Source of the DNA: Diospyros lotus
Taxonomy: Eukaryota > Streptophyta > Magnoliopsida > Ericales > Ebenaceae
Assembly (NCBI RefSeq): GCF_014633365.1
Contig: NC_068347.1
Coordinates: forward strand, 25,274,493-25,338,492
DNA length: 64,000 nt
Direction: 5' to 3'
Of the stretch, positions 1 to 10,856 are shown in pieces (within the stretch, counting starts at the first letter, position 1; each line of letters opens with the position of its first letter). A model generated the notes under the pieces. The model ran no database searches, had not been told where the DNA came from, and saw only the letters and a program-made list of their open reading frames with translations. The position numbers and the translations under genes are program-made.

Positions 1-189
1 CTATTGTTAGTTTACCATTTTAATTACTTAACTGCTAGTTAGTTTCTTAAGTATATTGTTAGTTTACCATTTTAATCATCTATTATTAGTTAATGAAAAA
101 TCCAGGGGCCATAAACACTAATATAGGTCAAAACTTTTTTGAAACAATGTTGTATTTATAAATTTGTGGACTGTTACATATATTTGATT
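1..189. other. AT-rich flank with a short direct repeat
   Basis: No gene is visible. A 22-bp sequence (TTGTTAGTTTACCATTTTAA core) occurs at about 3-24 and again at 55-76, a 52-bp spacing. The rest is AT-rich. Confidence 0.5.
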
Positions 190-366
190 TGATAGAATTT
201 GATCTTATATTATGAACCCTATATTTTTTATAATTTTTTATATTAAAAATTATATTTATAAAAAAAATTCTATATTTTTTAAATTTATAGTTTCCCGCAC
301 GTTTCCATTTCTTACTTTATTGAAAAAATGTCGTTTCTGCGTTTCCGTTTCTGTACAACCTAGGCA
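190..366 (-). repeat. Degenerate MITE-like repeat fragment
   Basis: This AT-rich block ends on the right in GTTTCTGTACAACCTAGG. It closely resembles blocks at about 29395-29602 and 47250-47450 in both the AT-rich core and the right end. Read on the minus strand, the end resembles the TATGTTGCACGGAAAC terminal repeat of the complete small element at 42842-43021. I infer old relatives of that element. No clean second terminus is visible here. Confidence 0.35.
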
Positions 367-661
367 AGGAGAGTATGATGCTAGTTTCTTGAGAGATAAA
401 TGTGAGTCCATTTTTACTTTGATTTGTGTGGTCCTTACTAGGGAGTTGTTGCAAAGACATTGGGTAAAACTCATATAAAGAGAAGCCTCTATCCAAGTTG
501 ATTTCTTGAGAGGGAAATGTGTTCCTTTAAACGAGTTCAAGATAGATATGATTGATATATAAATATGACCACCATCTATGTGCTTCCTTAAATTAAATTC
601 AGAGATAAGAGTCATCAGAGATTTGAAATGAAGTTGTGGATTTGATAAGATTTCTTCATTA
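367..661. other. Unassigned flank left of copia element 1
   Basis: No recognisable gene. Open frames here, including a 136-codon minus-strand frame at 256-666, show no known motif, and the longest one overlaps repeat sequence. I treat them as chance. Confidence 0.4.
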
Positions 662-666
662 TTCAA

Positions 667-910
667 TGTTGGAGAAGTAAAACCAGATTAACTTTTCTAC
701 AAAATCATTCATGTACTGAATTTATTTGAGTCAAATGTCTCCTAAAATTTTGGTGATTAATTAGATAGATGTATTCAAAGAATCAGATTAATTCTTCTGT
801 TATGTTTTATGTTATCTAGATGTATAAATTGAACTACAATCAGATGTATGTGGCGTGGGTGCATTGAAATAAAAACCTTTTCCAGAAAATATTTTGTCCT
901 CTTGCCTTCA
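667..910 (+). repeat. 5' LTR of copia element 1
   Basis: A 244-bp LTR starting TGTTGGAGAAGTAAAACC and ending CTTGCCTTCA. It is nearly identical to 5076-5316 apart from scattered substitutions and small indels. The 5-bp target duplication TTCAA lies immediately to its left. Confidence 0.93.
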
Positions 911-913
911 AAT

Positions 914-925
914 TGGTATCAGAGC
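914..925 (+). other. Primer binding site (initiator Met tRNA), copia 1
   Basis: TGGTATCAGAGC lies 3 bp after the LTR end. It is the standard complement of the 3' end of plant initiator Met tRNA, used to prime minus-strand cDNA in copia elements. Confidence 0.95.
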
Positions 926-996
926 CCACCTACAAAAAATTGCAGAACCCTTGATCTGAATACAACAACAACTGTAAAAAATCTTGGAAGGGAAAA

Positions 997-1985
997 ATGG
1001 AAAATTCACATAATCTGGTTTCTCTTATTCCTCATTTTAATGCGGAAGATTATGATTATTGGAGCCACAATATGAAAGTTTTGCTGAAATCATTAAAGTT
1101 GTGGAGTATTGTTGATGAAGGCTACGTAGAACCAGAGAATGAAGAAGGATTAACTCAAGCACAGAAAAATGCGTTAAATGACAGGAGAGAAAAGGACAGC
1201 AAAGCTCTTTTCCAGATCTACCAAGCAATTGAAAGACCGGTGTTTGAACGAATCTCCAAGGCAGAAACTTCAAAGTAAGCATGGGAGATTTTACAAACTG
1301 GACATCAAGGAGAAGAGAAAGTAAAATGGTACGATTACAGTCTTTGCGGTTAGAATTTGAGAAACTTGAAATGAAAGAAGAAGAAAATATTTCAGATTAT
1401 TTTACAAGAGTGACCTCAATAGTAAATCAAATGTCATTCAATGGTGAGATTTTACAAGATCAAAAGGTTGTGGAGAAAATTCTTCGAAGTTTACCACACA
1501 AAAATTTGATTTTATAGCAACCGCTATTGAAGAATTCAAGGATCTGTCATCACTTTCATTAGATGATTTGCTTACATCATTAAAATCTCATGAATTGCGA
1601 GTAAAGCACAGGACTCTTCCTTCCCCTGACCAAGCTCTTAAATCTCAAATTTTGGGAGGCTTTGAGTCAAATAATTACAGTGGATAAGGAAGGGAAGAGG
1701 AAGAACTGGAGGTCGAGGAAGAGGTTACAATTCTCGTGGAAGAGGAAGAGGATTTCAAAGTGGCAGAGAGTCCAAAGAAGAAGAAAAGGATGAGCATACA
1801 AACAACTTTCAGCAGGGATGAGGCTGTGGATATCAACAGAGAGGTAAAGAAGAATACATTGAATGCAATAATTGTCATAAACTTGGACACAAAAGCAGTG
1901 ATTGTTGGTATAAACAAAAGGAATACATTGAGTGCTATAATTGTCACAAACTAGGCATAAAAGCAATGAGTGTTGGCATAAGAAG
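997..1985 (+). pseudogene. Decayed copia gag (UBN2-type) with zinc knuckles
   Basis: The start codon at 997 begins the conserved copia gag amino end, with HFNAEDYDYW near residues 13-22. That is 72 nt after the primer site. The frame stops at 1276, where a glutamine codon has become TAA. A one-base loss near 1333 moves the continuation to another frame, and further shifts follow near 1505 and 1680. Two zinc-knuckle remnants (ECNNCHKLGHKSSDCW and a second, damaged one) can be read in shifted frames at about 1860-1980. The ancestral product would have been the nucleocapsid that packages element RNA. Confidence 0.85.
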
Positions 1986-2079
1986 AGGAATGAAAAAGCT
2001 GGAACAAGTTTTATCCTTCAAGATGACACAATCGAGAATAATAATTGTGAAACTTTATTGCTTACATGTCATGACAATC

Positions 2080-2396
2080 ACAAGAATGATGTTTGGTTTT
2101 TGGACAGTGGTGCTAGTAAGCATATGACAGGAAATAAATCATTATTTTCCAAATTTCTGGAATCAGATTTGGGGCAGATTACAATTGGTGATGCTAGAAC
2201 CTATGCAATTAAAGGCATTGGAGATATTACAATTAAAACCAAGGATGGAAAAATTGAAAAGATGTCTGATGTATATTATGTTCCTGGTTTGAAAAGTAAC
2301 TTACTCAGTGTTGGTTTTCTTGTGAGAAGAGGATTTGATGTTAATTTTCGTGATAATATGTGCACTTTGATGAGAGGAAATCAGACTTCATATTAA
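2080..2396 (+). pseudogene. Copia protease domain
   Basis: The aspartic protease signature WFLDSGASKHMTGNKSLF starts near 2095, inside an open stretch running 1941-2396. DSGA is the catalytic motif. The downstream VYYVPGLKSNLLSVG is the usual conserved end of copia protease. The frame ends at a stop just before the pre-integrase block, so it is separated from both gag and integrase. It is not functional as part of a polyprotein. Confidence 0.85.
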
Positions 2397-2427
2397 AGTC
2401 ATTGGTATTACCTCTTGCTTTGCTAAC

Positions 2428-3263
2428 ATGAAGGAAGGAATCTCCAAGTTATGGCATGATAGGTATGGTCATTTAAATTACGGAGGCTTGAAGTTGTTAT
2501 CAACAAAGCAAATGGTGATTGGTCTTCCTCAAATTGATCAAGTTCATGATGTGTGTGAAGCATGCCAACTTGGAAAACAACATAGAGATCAGTACCCTCA
2601 CAAGTCATTCTGGAGAGCCAAACAACCACTTCAACTTACACATTCAGATTTGTGTGGACCAATGTCAACTCACTCTCTTGGAGGTAGTAAATATTTCATT
2701 TCTTTCATTGATGATTACAGTAGAAAAGTTTGGATATACTTTCTTAAAGAAAAGTCTGATTGTTTTCAAGCATTCAAGAATTTTTAAGGCCGAAGTTGAA
2801 AATTTCAGTGGTTTTTCCATTAAGACATTAAGAACGGATCGCGAAACTAAATATCTTTCAAAAGAATTTGAAAAATACTGCATTGATCTTGGTATAAGAC
2901 ATGAATTGACAGTTCAATATACGCCACAACAAAATGTAGTATGTGAGAGGAAAAATCAAACAATCATGGAAATGGCAAGATGCATAATGAAAAGGAAAAA
3001 TCTGCCTAGAGAATTATGGGTAGAGGCAGTAGCTTGTGCAGAATATTTGATTAACAGGTCACCTTCTAAAAGTTTGCAAAATCTGACTCCCCATGAAGCC
3101 TGGTATGGATCTAAACCATCTGTTGGACATTTGAAGATTTTTGGCAGCCTTGCTTATGTTCATATTCCTGATGCAGTGAGAACCAAATTAGATGATAAAG
3201 CTGAAAAATGTATTTTCATTGGTTACAGTGAAAGGTCTAAAGCTTTAAATTTTTTAACCCAAT
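2428..3263 (+). pseudogene. Copia pre-integrase and integrase
   Basis: The GAG-pre-integrase block has LWHDRYGHLNYGGLKLL, with HxH spacing, and C-x2-C in CEACQLGK. The integrase core follows: HSDLCGPM carries the first catalytic Asp, FIDDYSRKVWIYFLK follows, and after a frameshift near 2785 comes TPQQNVVCERKNQTIMEMAR, with the DDE glutamate region. A third shift lies near 3255, where the GYSERSKA block meets the next frame. In the canonical motif QQNGV the glycine is replaced (QQNVV). Confidence 0.88.
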
Positions 3264-4500
3264 GACAAAGAAGATTGTGATTAGTAGAGACGTGAAGTTT
3301 GATGAAAGTGCAGCGTTTGAAGGTTCAAACAAGAGCACATCTACAATTATCCATGAAGAAGAAAACATTTCCAGTCAGAATGATTCATCTCTTACACCTT
3401 CAAATTCTCCATTGGAAAATGATTCTGATGAAGATCATAAAGGAAGAAGAATGAGAAGTATGCAAGAACTGTATGATGCAACTGATAATCAAGAAAGTGC
3501 TATTATGTTTGCATTTTTCGCTAGAGAAGATCCAATTTCATATGATGTAGCAATAAAGGAAGAAAAATGGAGGCAAGCTATGAAAGAAGAAATTGAGGCG
3601 ATTGAAAAGAATAGCACATGGGAGCTAATTGATCTACCACCAAAGAAGAATTCAATTGGAGTAAAATGGGTGTTCAAAACTAAGCTCAATTCAGATGGAT
3701 CGGTCAATAAGCATAAAGCCCGCCTTGTTGCAAAGGGGTATATGTTCAAAGAAAAGGAGAAGACTTCAATGAGGTATTTGCCCCGTCTCTAGACTTGACA
3801 CTATTCTATTAATCATTTCACTGACGGCTCAAAATAATTGGAAGCTTTTTCAAATGGATGTTAAATAAGCATTTTTAAATGGATCTATCCAAGAAAAAAT
3901 ATATGTTGGTCAGCCACTTGGATTTGTAAAGGAAGGAAAAGAACAAAAGGTTTACAAGTTAAAAAAGGCTTTATATGGTTTAAAACAGTCACCAAGAGCA
4001 TGGTATAGCCGGATCAATGAATTTTTTGAAAAGAATGGATTTCAAAAGAGTCCTCGTGAACACACTTTATATGTTAAGAATGGGCCACAAGGGAGTTTTA
4101 TCATTGTTAGTTTGTATGTTGATGATCTTGTCTTTATTGGAAATATTTCGGCCATGATGGATGAATTCAAAACTTTGATCATGAAAGAATTTGATATGAT
4201 TGATCTGGGAAAACTACATCATTTTTTGGGCATTGAAGTGTATCAATCAGAAAGAGGAATTTTCATCACCCAAGAACACTATGCTAGAGAAGTTTTAAGG
4301 AAATTCAATATGGAAAATGCAAAGACTTAGTCAACTCCATGTATTTTGGGACTGAAACTACAAAAAGAAGGCAAAGGAAAGCTTGTTGATGCCACCATGT
4401 ATAGGAGTTTAGTGGGAAATCTGATGTATCTCACAGCCACAAGATTGTACATCATGTTTGCTGTTAGTCTAATAAGTAGGTTCATGGAAACACCGTATTC
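3262..4500 (+). pseudogene. Copia reverse transcriptase
   Basis: Reverse transcriptase begins with EEKWRQAMKEEIEAIEKN and GVKWVFKTKLNSDGSV. It is intact to about 3740, then frameshifts. Further conserved blocks follow in other frames: MDV-stop-AFLNG near 3855, YGLKQSPRAWY near 3975, and the catalytic YVDD at 4115-4126 followed by HHFLGIEV. A stop at 4328 ends that frame. The catalytic aspartates remain, but the reading frame does not. Confidence 0.88.
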
Positions 4501-4537
4501 AGAACATTAGAAAGTCGCTAAAAGAATTTTACGATAT

Positions 4538-5029
4538 GTGAAGTGGACAATTGATTATGGCATTTTTTATCAAGCAAATGTTCCGACTACTCTTTTTGGA
4601 TACACTGACAGTGATCTTGCAGGAAGTATTGATGATAGTAAAAGCACATCGAGTTATGCTTTTAGCATTGGAAGTGGCGTAGTTTGTTGGAGTTCGAAGA
4701 AACAACCGATTGTTGCTCTGTCAACAACTGAAGCTGAATACGTTGCAGCATCTTTTGCTGGTTGTCACATTGTATGGTTGCGAGATGTTTTGGAGAATCT
4801 CAAGCACAAACAGGATGGTCCAACAACTCTGTTTTGTGATAACATTTCAACTATTTCAATCATAAAGGAACCTATTCTACATGGGAGGACAAAACACATT
4901 GGTATAAGGTATCACTTCTTGAGAGAACTGGTTCATGATGGAATAATACAAGTCAAGTATTGCAAAATAGAAGATCAAGCAGCAGATGTCTTTACAAAGT
5001 CACTTGGAGGTCAAAATTTCAAAAAATAG
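4538..5029 (+). pseudogene. Copia RNase H domain
   Basis: The open stretch contains YTDSDLAGSIDDSKSTSSYA, the usual start of copia RNase H, and LSTTEAEYVAAS with the catalytic Glu. KHIGIRYHFLRELV and the terminal DQAADVFTKSL follow. The domain itself looks undamaged, but it is cut off from the reverse transcriptase by stops. It ends about 45 bp before the right LTR, as usual. Confidence 0.9.
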
Positions 5030-5075
5030 GTTGCAAGACTTGGAATGAAAAGCAAATTTGGTTTACGAGAGGCAA

Positions 5076-5316
5076 TGTTGAAGTAAAACCAAATTAACTT
5101 TTCTACAGAATCATTCATGTACTGAATTTATTTGAGTCAAATGTCTCCTAAAATTCTGGTGATTAGATATATAGATGTATTCAAAGAATCAGATTAATTC
5201 TTATGTTTTGTTTTGTGTTATCTAGATGTATAAATTGAACTACAATCAAATGTATGTGGCGTGGGTGCATTGAGATAAAAACCTTTTCTAGAAAATATTC
5301 TGTCCTCTTGCTTTCA
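5076..5316 (+). repeat. 3' LTR of copia element 1
   Basis: A 241-bp LTR starting TGTTGAAGTAAAACC and ending CTTGCTTTCA, followed by the target duplication TTCAA at 5317-5321. A purine-rich stretch (ACGAGAGGCAA) just before it is the likely polypurine tract. Confidence 0.93.
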
Positions 5317-5321
5317 TTCAA

Positions 5322-5970
5322 GATAAATTGGGGATCATTTTAAGTTAAACCTTGTCTTTGTTGCAAGTGGATCCCTCTAAAGGGGGTTATCCCAATTAAA
5401 AGAAGAATTGGAAGAACTTAGCCCACATTATCAGGTGTAGGGTTATGAGGTGCTTAGAGTTGGTAGGAGATTCCCTTATAGAATTTTGCCTTAAAAAAAT
5501 GTGTGGGTATGGTTCCAGCATCAAGGCTCTTTCATCGCTTCATGACATGGAAGCACATGTCACACTATGTGAGCCCTTATAGGATTTTTCCCCATTAACT
5601 ACGTACTCTACCAACAATTATAGGTTCACAATATATTTTAAAATTGTATAAAAATTTATATATATTCTAAAGGAAAAATAATTTATATGTTACAATTTAC
5701 ATTAAGCACAATCTCATTACATAGTGCATGAAAATATAATAACAAACGTCGAAACTAGGAAAAAATAAGACAAAGAAAGAAATATTATTAATAGCTATTA
5801 TACACTTATGCGTTTTAAAGGATTTAAACTTAGACTTTGTAACTTCAAAAGGAAAGGAAAAATAAGGAGGTTTAACATAATAAAACCTCATTAATTAGAG
5901 GTCTTTATATGTTTTGCATATGCACATGAGATTAATACGTTACAATTTGAATGAAAAACACAATAGAATA
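5322..5970. other. Intergenic, nothing recognised
   Basis: I see no coding motif. 5330-5600 is moderately GC-rich non-repeat sequence. 5640-5960 is AT-rich and leads into the promoter of the peptide gene at 6078. Confidence 0.4.
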
Positions 5971-5990
5971 TATATATATATATATAAAAG
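5971..5990 (+). promoter_or_regulatory. TATA box and (TA)n run before peptide gene 0
   Basis: A (TA)n run merges into TATATAAAAG at 5981-5990, about 90 bp before the start codon at 6078. The spacing leaves a 5' UTR of roughly 60 nt, suitable for a small plant gene. Confidence 0.6.
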
Positions 5991-6077
5991 GACTCAAAGT
6001 AGCAAGTGCATAACAACTTAGCAAGCATAAAACAAACCCATTACCTATTTCTTTCTTTCCAACCGATAGTAAAGAAA

Positions 6078-6825
6078 ATGGCCAAGGTTTCTATCAACAA
6101 GATGTTTCTCATGCTCTTCTTATTTGTCGCTATCTCTGGTTAGTCTCTCAACACTCAGTAACATTTATATTCACAATCTAATATAGTAGACTGATACAAA
6201 AGTGTTCACTTTATATTGCTACGAAAAGTTTATACAAACTTGAAAATAATTTCTGCAAAAATAACTTTTAGAGAAAAAATAGTTTATCATTTGATCAACT
6301 CATCTATTAGTATTAATGGTATGTGAAAACATAAAATAAGAATTACATACGAATGAAAATGATTTTATTAGTAATTTTAAATGTAATATTTGGTCGCTAT
6401 TTTTGTATTTAATTTATTTTATATGTATTCCAACTTTTATTTCACAACAAAAGAATCAAATTTCCATTTCTACATCACAGTAAAAATATTTATTCCAATA
6501 AAAGGATCTTTTTATTTTTACCCAAACAACACAAGAAAAAAAAACTTAAAAAAATATTGTTATTAAGAAAAATATTGTCTTTTCACGGCACAACCAAACA
6601 ACCTCTAAGCTAAATCATATGCATTTGAATATTTGAAGGGGACTAACATAAACTATATATATGATTGTAGGTGTTCTTCAAACAGCAATATCTACAAGTT
6701 GTTATGTTGACGATGACTGCATAGATGTCTGTGATGACTTTAATGGGGTGCCAGAGTGTGATAATTATAGATGTAAATGCCTCATCAATGCTAAACTCAA
6801 AAAGGATTCTATAAAGAAGAATTAA
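6078..6825 (+). CDS. Six-cysteine secreted peptide (defensin-like/NCR-like), two exons
   Basis: Exon 1 (6078-6138) encodes a start Met and a hydrophobic signal-peptide core (MFLMLFLFVAIS). A GT-AG phase-1 intron (6139-6670) follows. Exon 2 (6671-6825, 155 bp) encodes the rest of a 71-residue protein. The mature part has six cysteines spaced C-x5-C-x3-C-x8-C-x4-C-x-C and is acidic in the middle with a lysine-rich tail. The intron phase and the exon 2 length match the gene at 18136, so I infer one family. In plants this cysteine pattern is typical of defensin-like, including nodule-type NCR, secreted peptides, which act in defence, reproduction or symbiosis. The target is unknown. A polyadenylation-like AATAAA lies near 6921. 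Confidence 0.75.
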
Positions 6826-6854
6826 GAAATATTTGTTGGGAGATTTAGATGTAT

Positions 6855-6875
6855 TCACACACACACACACACACA
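6855..6875. repeat. (CA)n microsatellite
   Basis: About ten CA units lie in the 3' UTR region of the peptide gene ending at 6825. Confidence 0.9.
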
Positions 6876-6929
6876 AATATGTACGTTCATCAACCTTTTG
6901 GAGAAATATCTTGAATGAATAATAAAAAA

Positions 6930-7989
6930 TATAAAAATTGTTCTACAAATTCTGTTATTTGTGTCGATTTGTTAATTTGGAAGACAATTTTTTAGATAAT
7001 ATAACACTGAATTGTTTAAAAAGATTTGTTATTTTTGTATATGTGTGTCAACTGCAAGTAATCCACAAATAAATTACAATCAACACTTAAAAGATTGATA
7101 TTAGGTTATGGGCCATGTATTATAGGGTTAATTGGATCGATAAAGCTAAGGAATAAAATTTTTTAGTTCGTTATATTGGGTTGGAAAAATTGTGTTCACG
7201 CCTCTTCTTATTTGGGCTATTTATACAGACATTATTCTTTGCTCACTAAAAGGTTTCTTTATTTTTTTTTTTATTGCTAGTTGGATACGTTTTCCATTAA
7301 AAATGATTTTAATGTAATTAAATTAAAATAAACTTAATCAAAAAATGAAGTGTGAAGTCATGCACTCCAATGGATCCCACCATTTTTCTTATTTTAATAT
7401 TTTTTGTTAAATTTAAATTATTTCAATTTAGTTACCATCATGTATTACATAGAAGTTTCTAACAGGAAAAATTCAAATACCTCTATAGCGAAAATAAAAT
7501 AAGAGGAAGTTACTCTACGTAACACTCAAACTACATAGAAGTTGAACGCAATTTACCTTTTTTTTTTTTTTGCTCTCAATTATGGTCTAAGTTAAAAGTT
7601 GTTGTTGAGTTTAAAAAATAAGCACCGTCTTTTTTAATTTAAAATGAGCTAGAAATGGACTTTCAAGCAAGCTTGGGAGAAGCCCAAATAAAATGGGAGA
7701 TGGAGTCTCAAGTTAAGGGGATAGCGCAGGTTAGTTAAACCTTCGATGGTCAAGTCCCTAACCTTAATGTGCTGAAATTTATCTTAGGGGGTTAAGTAAT
7801 TATAGTTGAGTTTAAGTGTGGTTAAGGGATTTTTTATTAAAAGATAACTAATTTTATTTAAAAATAATAACTCAAACTTAAGTATATATATAAAGAAATA
7901 TATTTATTAATTCAAAATAACTCGCCAAAATTAATTAGATAGTATCAACCCAAGGAGGGACGTTGTTACACTATCAACCCTCGCCTTAA
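6930..7989. other. AT-rich intergenic stretch
   Basis: No gene, structural RNA or clear transposon end was recognised. There are poly-T runs near 7260 and 7558, and several imperfect copies of a GTTAAGGG-like motif at 7710-7830. Confidence 0.4.
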
Positions 7990-8470
7990 ACACATGGAGC
8001 TAGTGAAGAAGCTTGGATGCAGGGATCTTATTAATTTCTAGGAAGTTGGATATGGTGTTGGATTTGGAAACGCCCTCTATGCGACTGGGTGGAGGAAAAG
8101 CCCCAGCTTGCTTCGTATTCTATATTATTTTCCTCTGAAGATGGACTACGCTAATAGTATTGTTTATGGAATTACGATGACGGATCTGATGTTACCACAA
8201 AATCTTTCTATGATCGCTTGATGACTCTCTCGATTGCACCTGATAATTTTGAGACTTCTGTTTTATCGAACTTTTGCAAAAGATGGATCCTTCCTAAGGT
8301 CTAGCTTCTTGTGTGGTTGGCTTTTAGAGGCAAATTAAATATCAACGAAAAACTATTCAGATTGGGGGCATTATAACACTTTGAATGCTTATACGTTTAT
8401 GGACAATTTGGTTGGTGTGAAATAGACTTGTCTTCAATGTAGGGGCAGTTCTTAATCTTGATCTTCTACA
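7990..8470 (+). pseudogene. LINE remnant with zf-RVT-like block
   Basis: Reading from about 8166, a conceptual frame gives DDGSDVTTKSFYDRL, then WILPKV-stop-LLVWLAFRGKLN and INEKLFRLGAL. This matches the layout of the zinc-binding domain found downstream of the reverse transcriptase in plant L1-type LINEs (FSVKSAY, then PPKV-FFWR, then L-RRG). Stops are frequent and the reverse transcriptase core is absent, so this is a 3' fragment of a dead element. The assignment rests on motif order only. Confidence 0.45.
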
Positions 8471-8638
8471 TTTGGCGGTCACGCAGCTAGCTTTGTAGGT
8501 TAAAGCTTTGGATTCTTCTTTCTCGTATGGAGTTGGCCAGTCGTTAGCTTCTTCAATTCCTCTACAACATTGGAATGAATTGTGTTGGATGACTGTCTTC
8601 TTCTTTAGGTGTTTTGATTTCCCACTCTAAACTTTAAT

Positions 8639-8889
8639 TGTTGGAACTCTAAACCAAAATTGCTTAAAGATTTCGTCAAGTCCAATGTTCAACATTCTGG
8701 AAGATCCAAAAGTCTTTTAATTGAATTAAATTATCTTGAGAATGTAATGCTTTATTTACTTGTCTTTTAGACTTCTCTTGTAATGGCTATATAAGCCAAA
8801 CGTTGTTTTTGCTGAAAATAGAAGAAGTTGAACTACTCTCCTATCATATTTTCTTGTTCATACTTCTCAATTTTATCCTAAAGCCTTCA
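8639..8889 (+). repeat. 5' LTR of copia element 2
   Basis: A 251-bp LTR begins TGTTGGAACTCTAAACC and ends GCCTTCA just before the primer site. A TATA-like TATATAAG lies near 8789. No partner LTR exists to confirm the left boundary, which I set by the TG start and the family resemblance. Confidence 0.7.
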
Positions 8890-8891
8890 AT

Positions 8892-8903
8892 TGGTATCAG
8901 AGC
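8892..8903 (+). other. Primer binding site (initiator Met tRNA), copia 2
   Basis: TGGTATCAGAGC begins 2 bp after the LTR end and is followed by a poly-A run and the gag start at 8924. Confidence 0.93.
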
Positions 8904-8923
8904 TTTAAAAAAAAAAAAAAAAA

Positions 8924-10692
8924 ATGGCAACAAGAAATATAGCCACTCCATTTCCACATATCTTCAATGGAGAAGATTATGACTATTGGAGCGGCAGATT
9001 TGCAGTTTGGCTGAAAGCATTCGACTTGTGGAATATAGTCGATAAAGATTTTGTTGAACCTGAGAATGAAGAAGCACTGAGTGATGCTGAAAAGAAAGTT
9101 TTGATGGAGTACCGAAAGAAGGATACAAATGCTCTCAATCAAATTAATCTCACAATAGAAAAAGTAGTGTACGAGAGAATTTGCAAAGCAAAAACATCAA
9201 AACAGGTTTGGGAGATTCTGCAAAAGGCTTACAAAGGCGATAAACAAGTCAAAATGTACGGCTTCAAATTTTGAGATCAGAGTTGGAAAAACTGGAGATG
9301 AAAGAAAATGAAAGTGTTGCAGAGTATTTTACAACAGTTGGTTCTATTGTGAATCAAATGGCCTCAAATGGTGAAGTTTTGGATGATCTCAGGATTATTC
9401 AAAAGGTTCTTCGTTCTCTTCCAGAAAAATATTTTAGCTTGGTTATTGTCATTGAACAGACAAGAGATCTCAAAAGCTTAACTTTGGAAGATTTGCAAGG
9501 AGTCTTGAAAGCCCATGAAGTAAAGATTAACTTGTTGTATCCCCCATCGAAACAACCAGACCAAGCTCTTAAATCTCAAGTTACAACTACAAGAGGTCGT
9601 GAATCATCAAATCGAGGCAAAGGCAAAAATTTCAGAGGACGTGGTGATTTGAGTTCTCTTGGACGAGGAAGAAATAATCAGCACAATGATAGTAATCAGA
9701 ATGACAGTAATGAAAAATTTCAACAAAGAGGAAGGGGAGATCGTGGTTATCAAATAGGCCGAGGACGCGGATATATTGAGTGTAACTATTGTCATAAACC
9801 TGGACACAAAGTTGCCGATTGCTGGCACAAACAAGCAGATGACAAGAAAAGTCACTATGTTGAATGTGATTACTGCCACAAGCCTGGACATAAAATTACA
9901 GATTGCTGGCATAAACAAGCTAATGACAAGAAACATGAAACAGGTTTCTTTCATCAAAGCAAGAATGAAGAGACTCTGTTGCTTGCTTCTCATGACAGCA
10001 CGGATGATGAAGTGTGGTACCTTGACAGTGGTGCTAGCAAACATATGATAGGTAACAAAAAATTATTTTCTAGTTTATCTAGAATTGATCACGGTGAAGT
10101 AATGATTGGTGATGCTAGTACTCATAAAATTGAAGCTGTTGGTGAGAATTCTTTTAAAACAAAATGTGGAAATGTTGAGAAAATGTCTGAGGTTTATTTT
10201 GTTCCGGGTTTGAAAAGTAACTTGCTTAGTGCCAGTCATCTTATGAAGAAAGGATATAATTTGCATATGCATGATAATGGTTGCACTATATTAAAAGGAA
10301 ATCAAGTTATTGCAAAAATTGTTGTGGCCTCAAATAACTTGTTTCCTCTCAAACTTGAGACCACAAATTTATCTTGTTTTGCTGCTGCTGGAAAAAATGT
10401 TCCCAAGCTATGGCATGAAAGGTTTGGGCACTTGAATTATGGAAGTTTGAAGCTATTATCAACAAAGGAGATGGTTAGAGGGCTGCCTAAAATTAACCAA
10501 GTTGAAGAGATTTGTGAAGCATGCCAACTTGGAAAGCAACACAAAGATCCATTCCCACAACAATCAAGTTGGAGAGCAAAAAGGCCTTTGGAACTTGTCC
10601 ATTCTGACCTTTGTGGAAAAATGCCAACTGAATCTCTTGGTGGAAGCAATTTCTTCATCACTTTTATTGATGATTTCACAAGAAAGGTGTGA
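8924..10692 (+). pseudogene. Copia 2 gag, protease and integrase start
   Basis: Gag starts at 8924 with FNGEDYDYWSGRF. A single-base change near 9255 shifts the frame, and the rest reads open from 9271 to 10692. Two consecutive zinc knuckles, CNYCHKPGHKVADCW and CDYCHKPGHKITDCW (C-x2-C-x4-H-x4-C), lie at about 9780-9920. Protease follows with YLDSGASKHM near 10020, then pre-integrase (LWHERFGHLNYG, CEACQLGK) and the integrase start (HSDLCGKM, FIDDFTRKV). The frame ends where the Trp codon of RKVWIYF is TGA. Domain content is otherwise well conserved, which suggests a younger insertion than copia 1. Confidence 0.88.
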
Positions 10693-10856
10693 ATTTACTT
10701 TCTCAAAGAAAAGTCATAGGCATTTCAAGTTTTTAAAGATTTTAAAGCAGAAGTTGAGAACTATAATGGGCTTCGTATCAAAACCTTGAGAACGAACCGC
10801 GGTGGCAAGTATATTTCAAATGAAGCAGAAAAATATTTCAGAGAACAAGGAATAAG
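10693..10856 (+). pseudogene. Copia 2 integrase middle, up to the hAT insertion
   Basis: It continues the integrase with IYFLKEKS, NYNGLRIKTLRT and EAEKYFREQGI in one frame, with an extra stop. It ends in the 8-bp sequence GGAATAAG (10849-10856), duplicated on the far side of the hAT element. Confidence 0.8.

Larger units (their letters stand above)
667..5316 (+). mobile_element. Ty1-copia LTR retrotransposon 1, complete but decayed
   Basis: A 4650-bp element bounded by two LTRs (667-910 and 5076-5316) that begin TG and end CA. It is flanked by a perfect 5-bp target duplication TTCAA (662-666 and 5317-5321). A primer site complementary to initiator Met tRNA follows the left LTR. Domain order is gag, protease, integrase, reverse transcriptase, RNase H, which is the copia order. 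Nonsense codons and frameshifts occur in every domain, so it cannot encode a polyprotein. The clean ends show that one insertion has survived whole. Confidence 0.95.

Noticed and set aside
256..666. 136-codon minus-strand frame
   Set aside because: It overlaps a MITE-like repeat and the copia 1 target site, and shows no motif.
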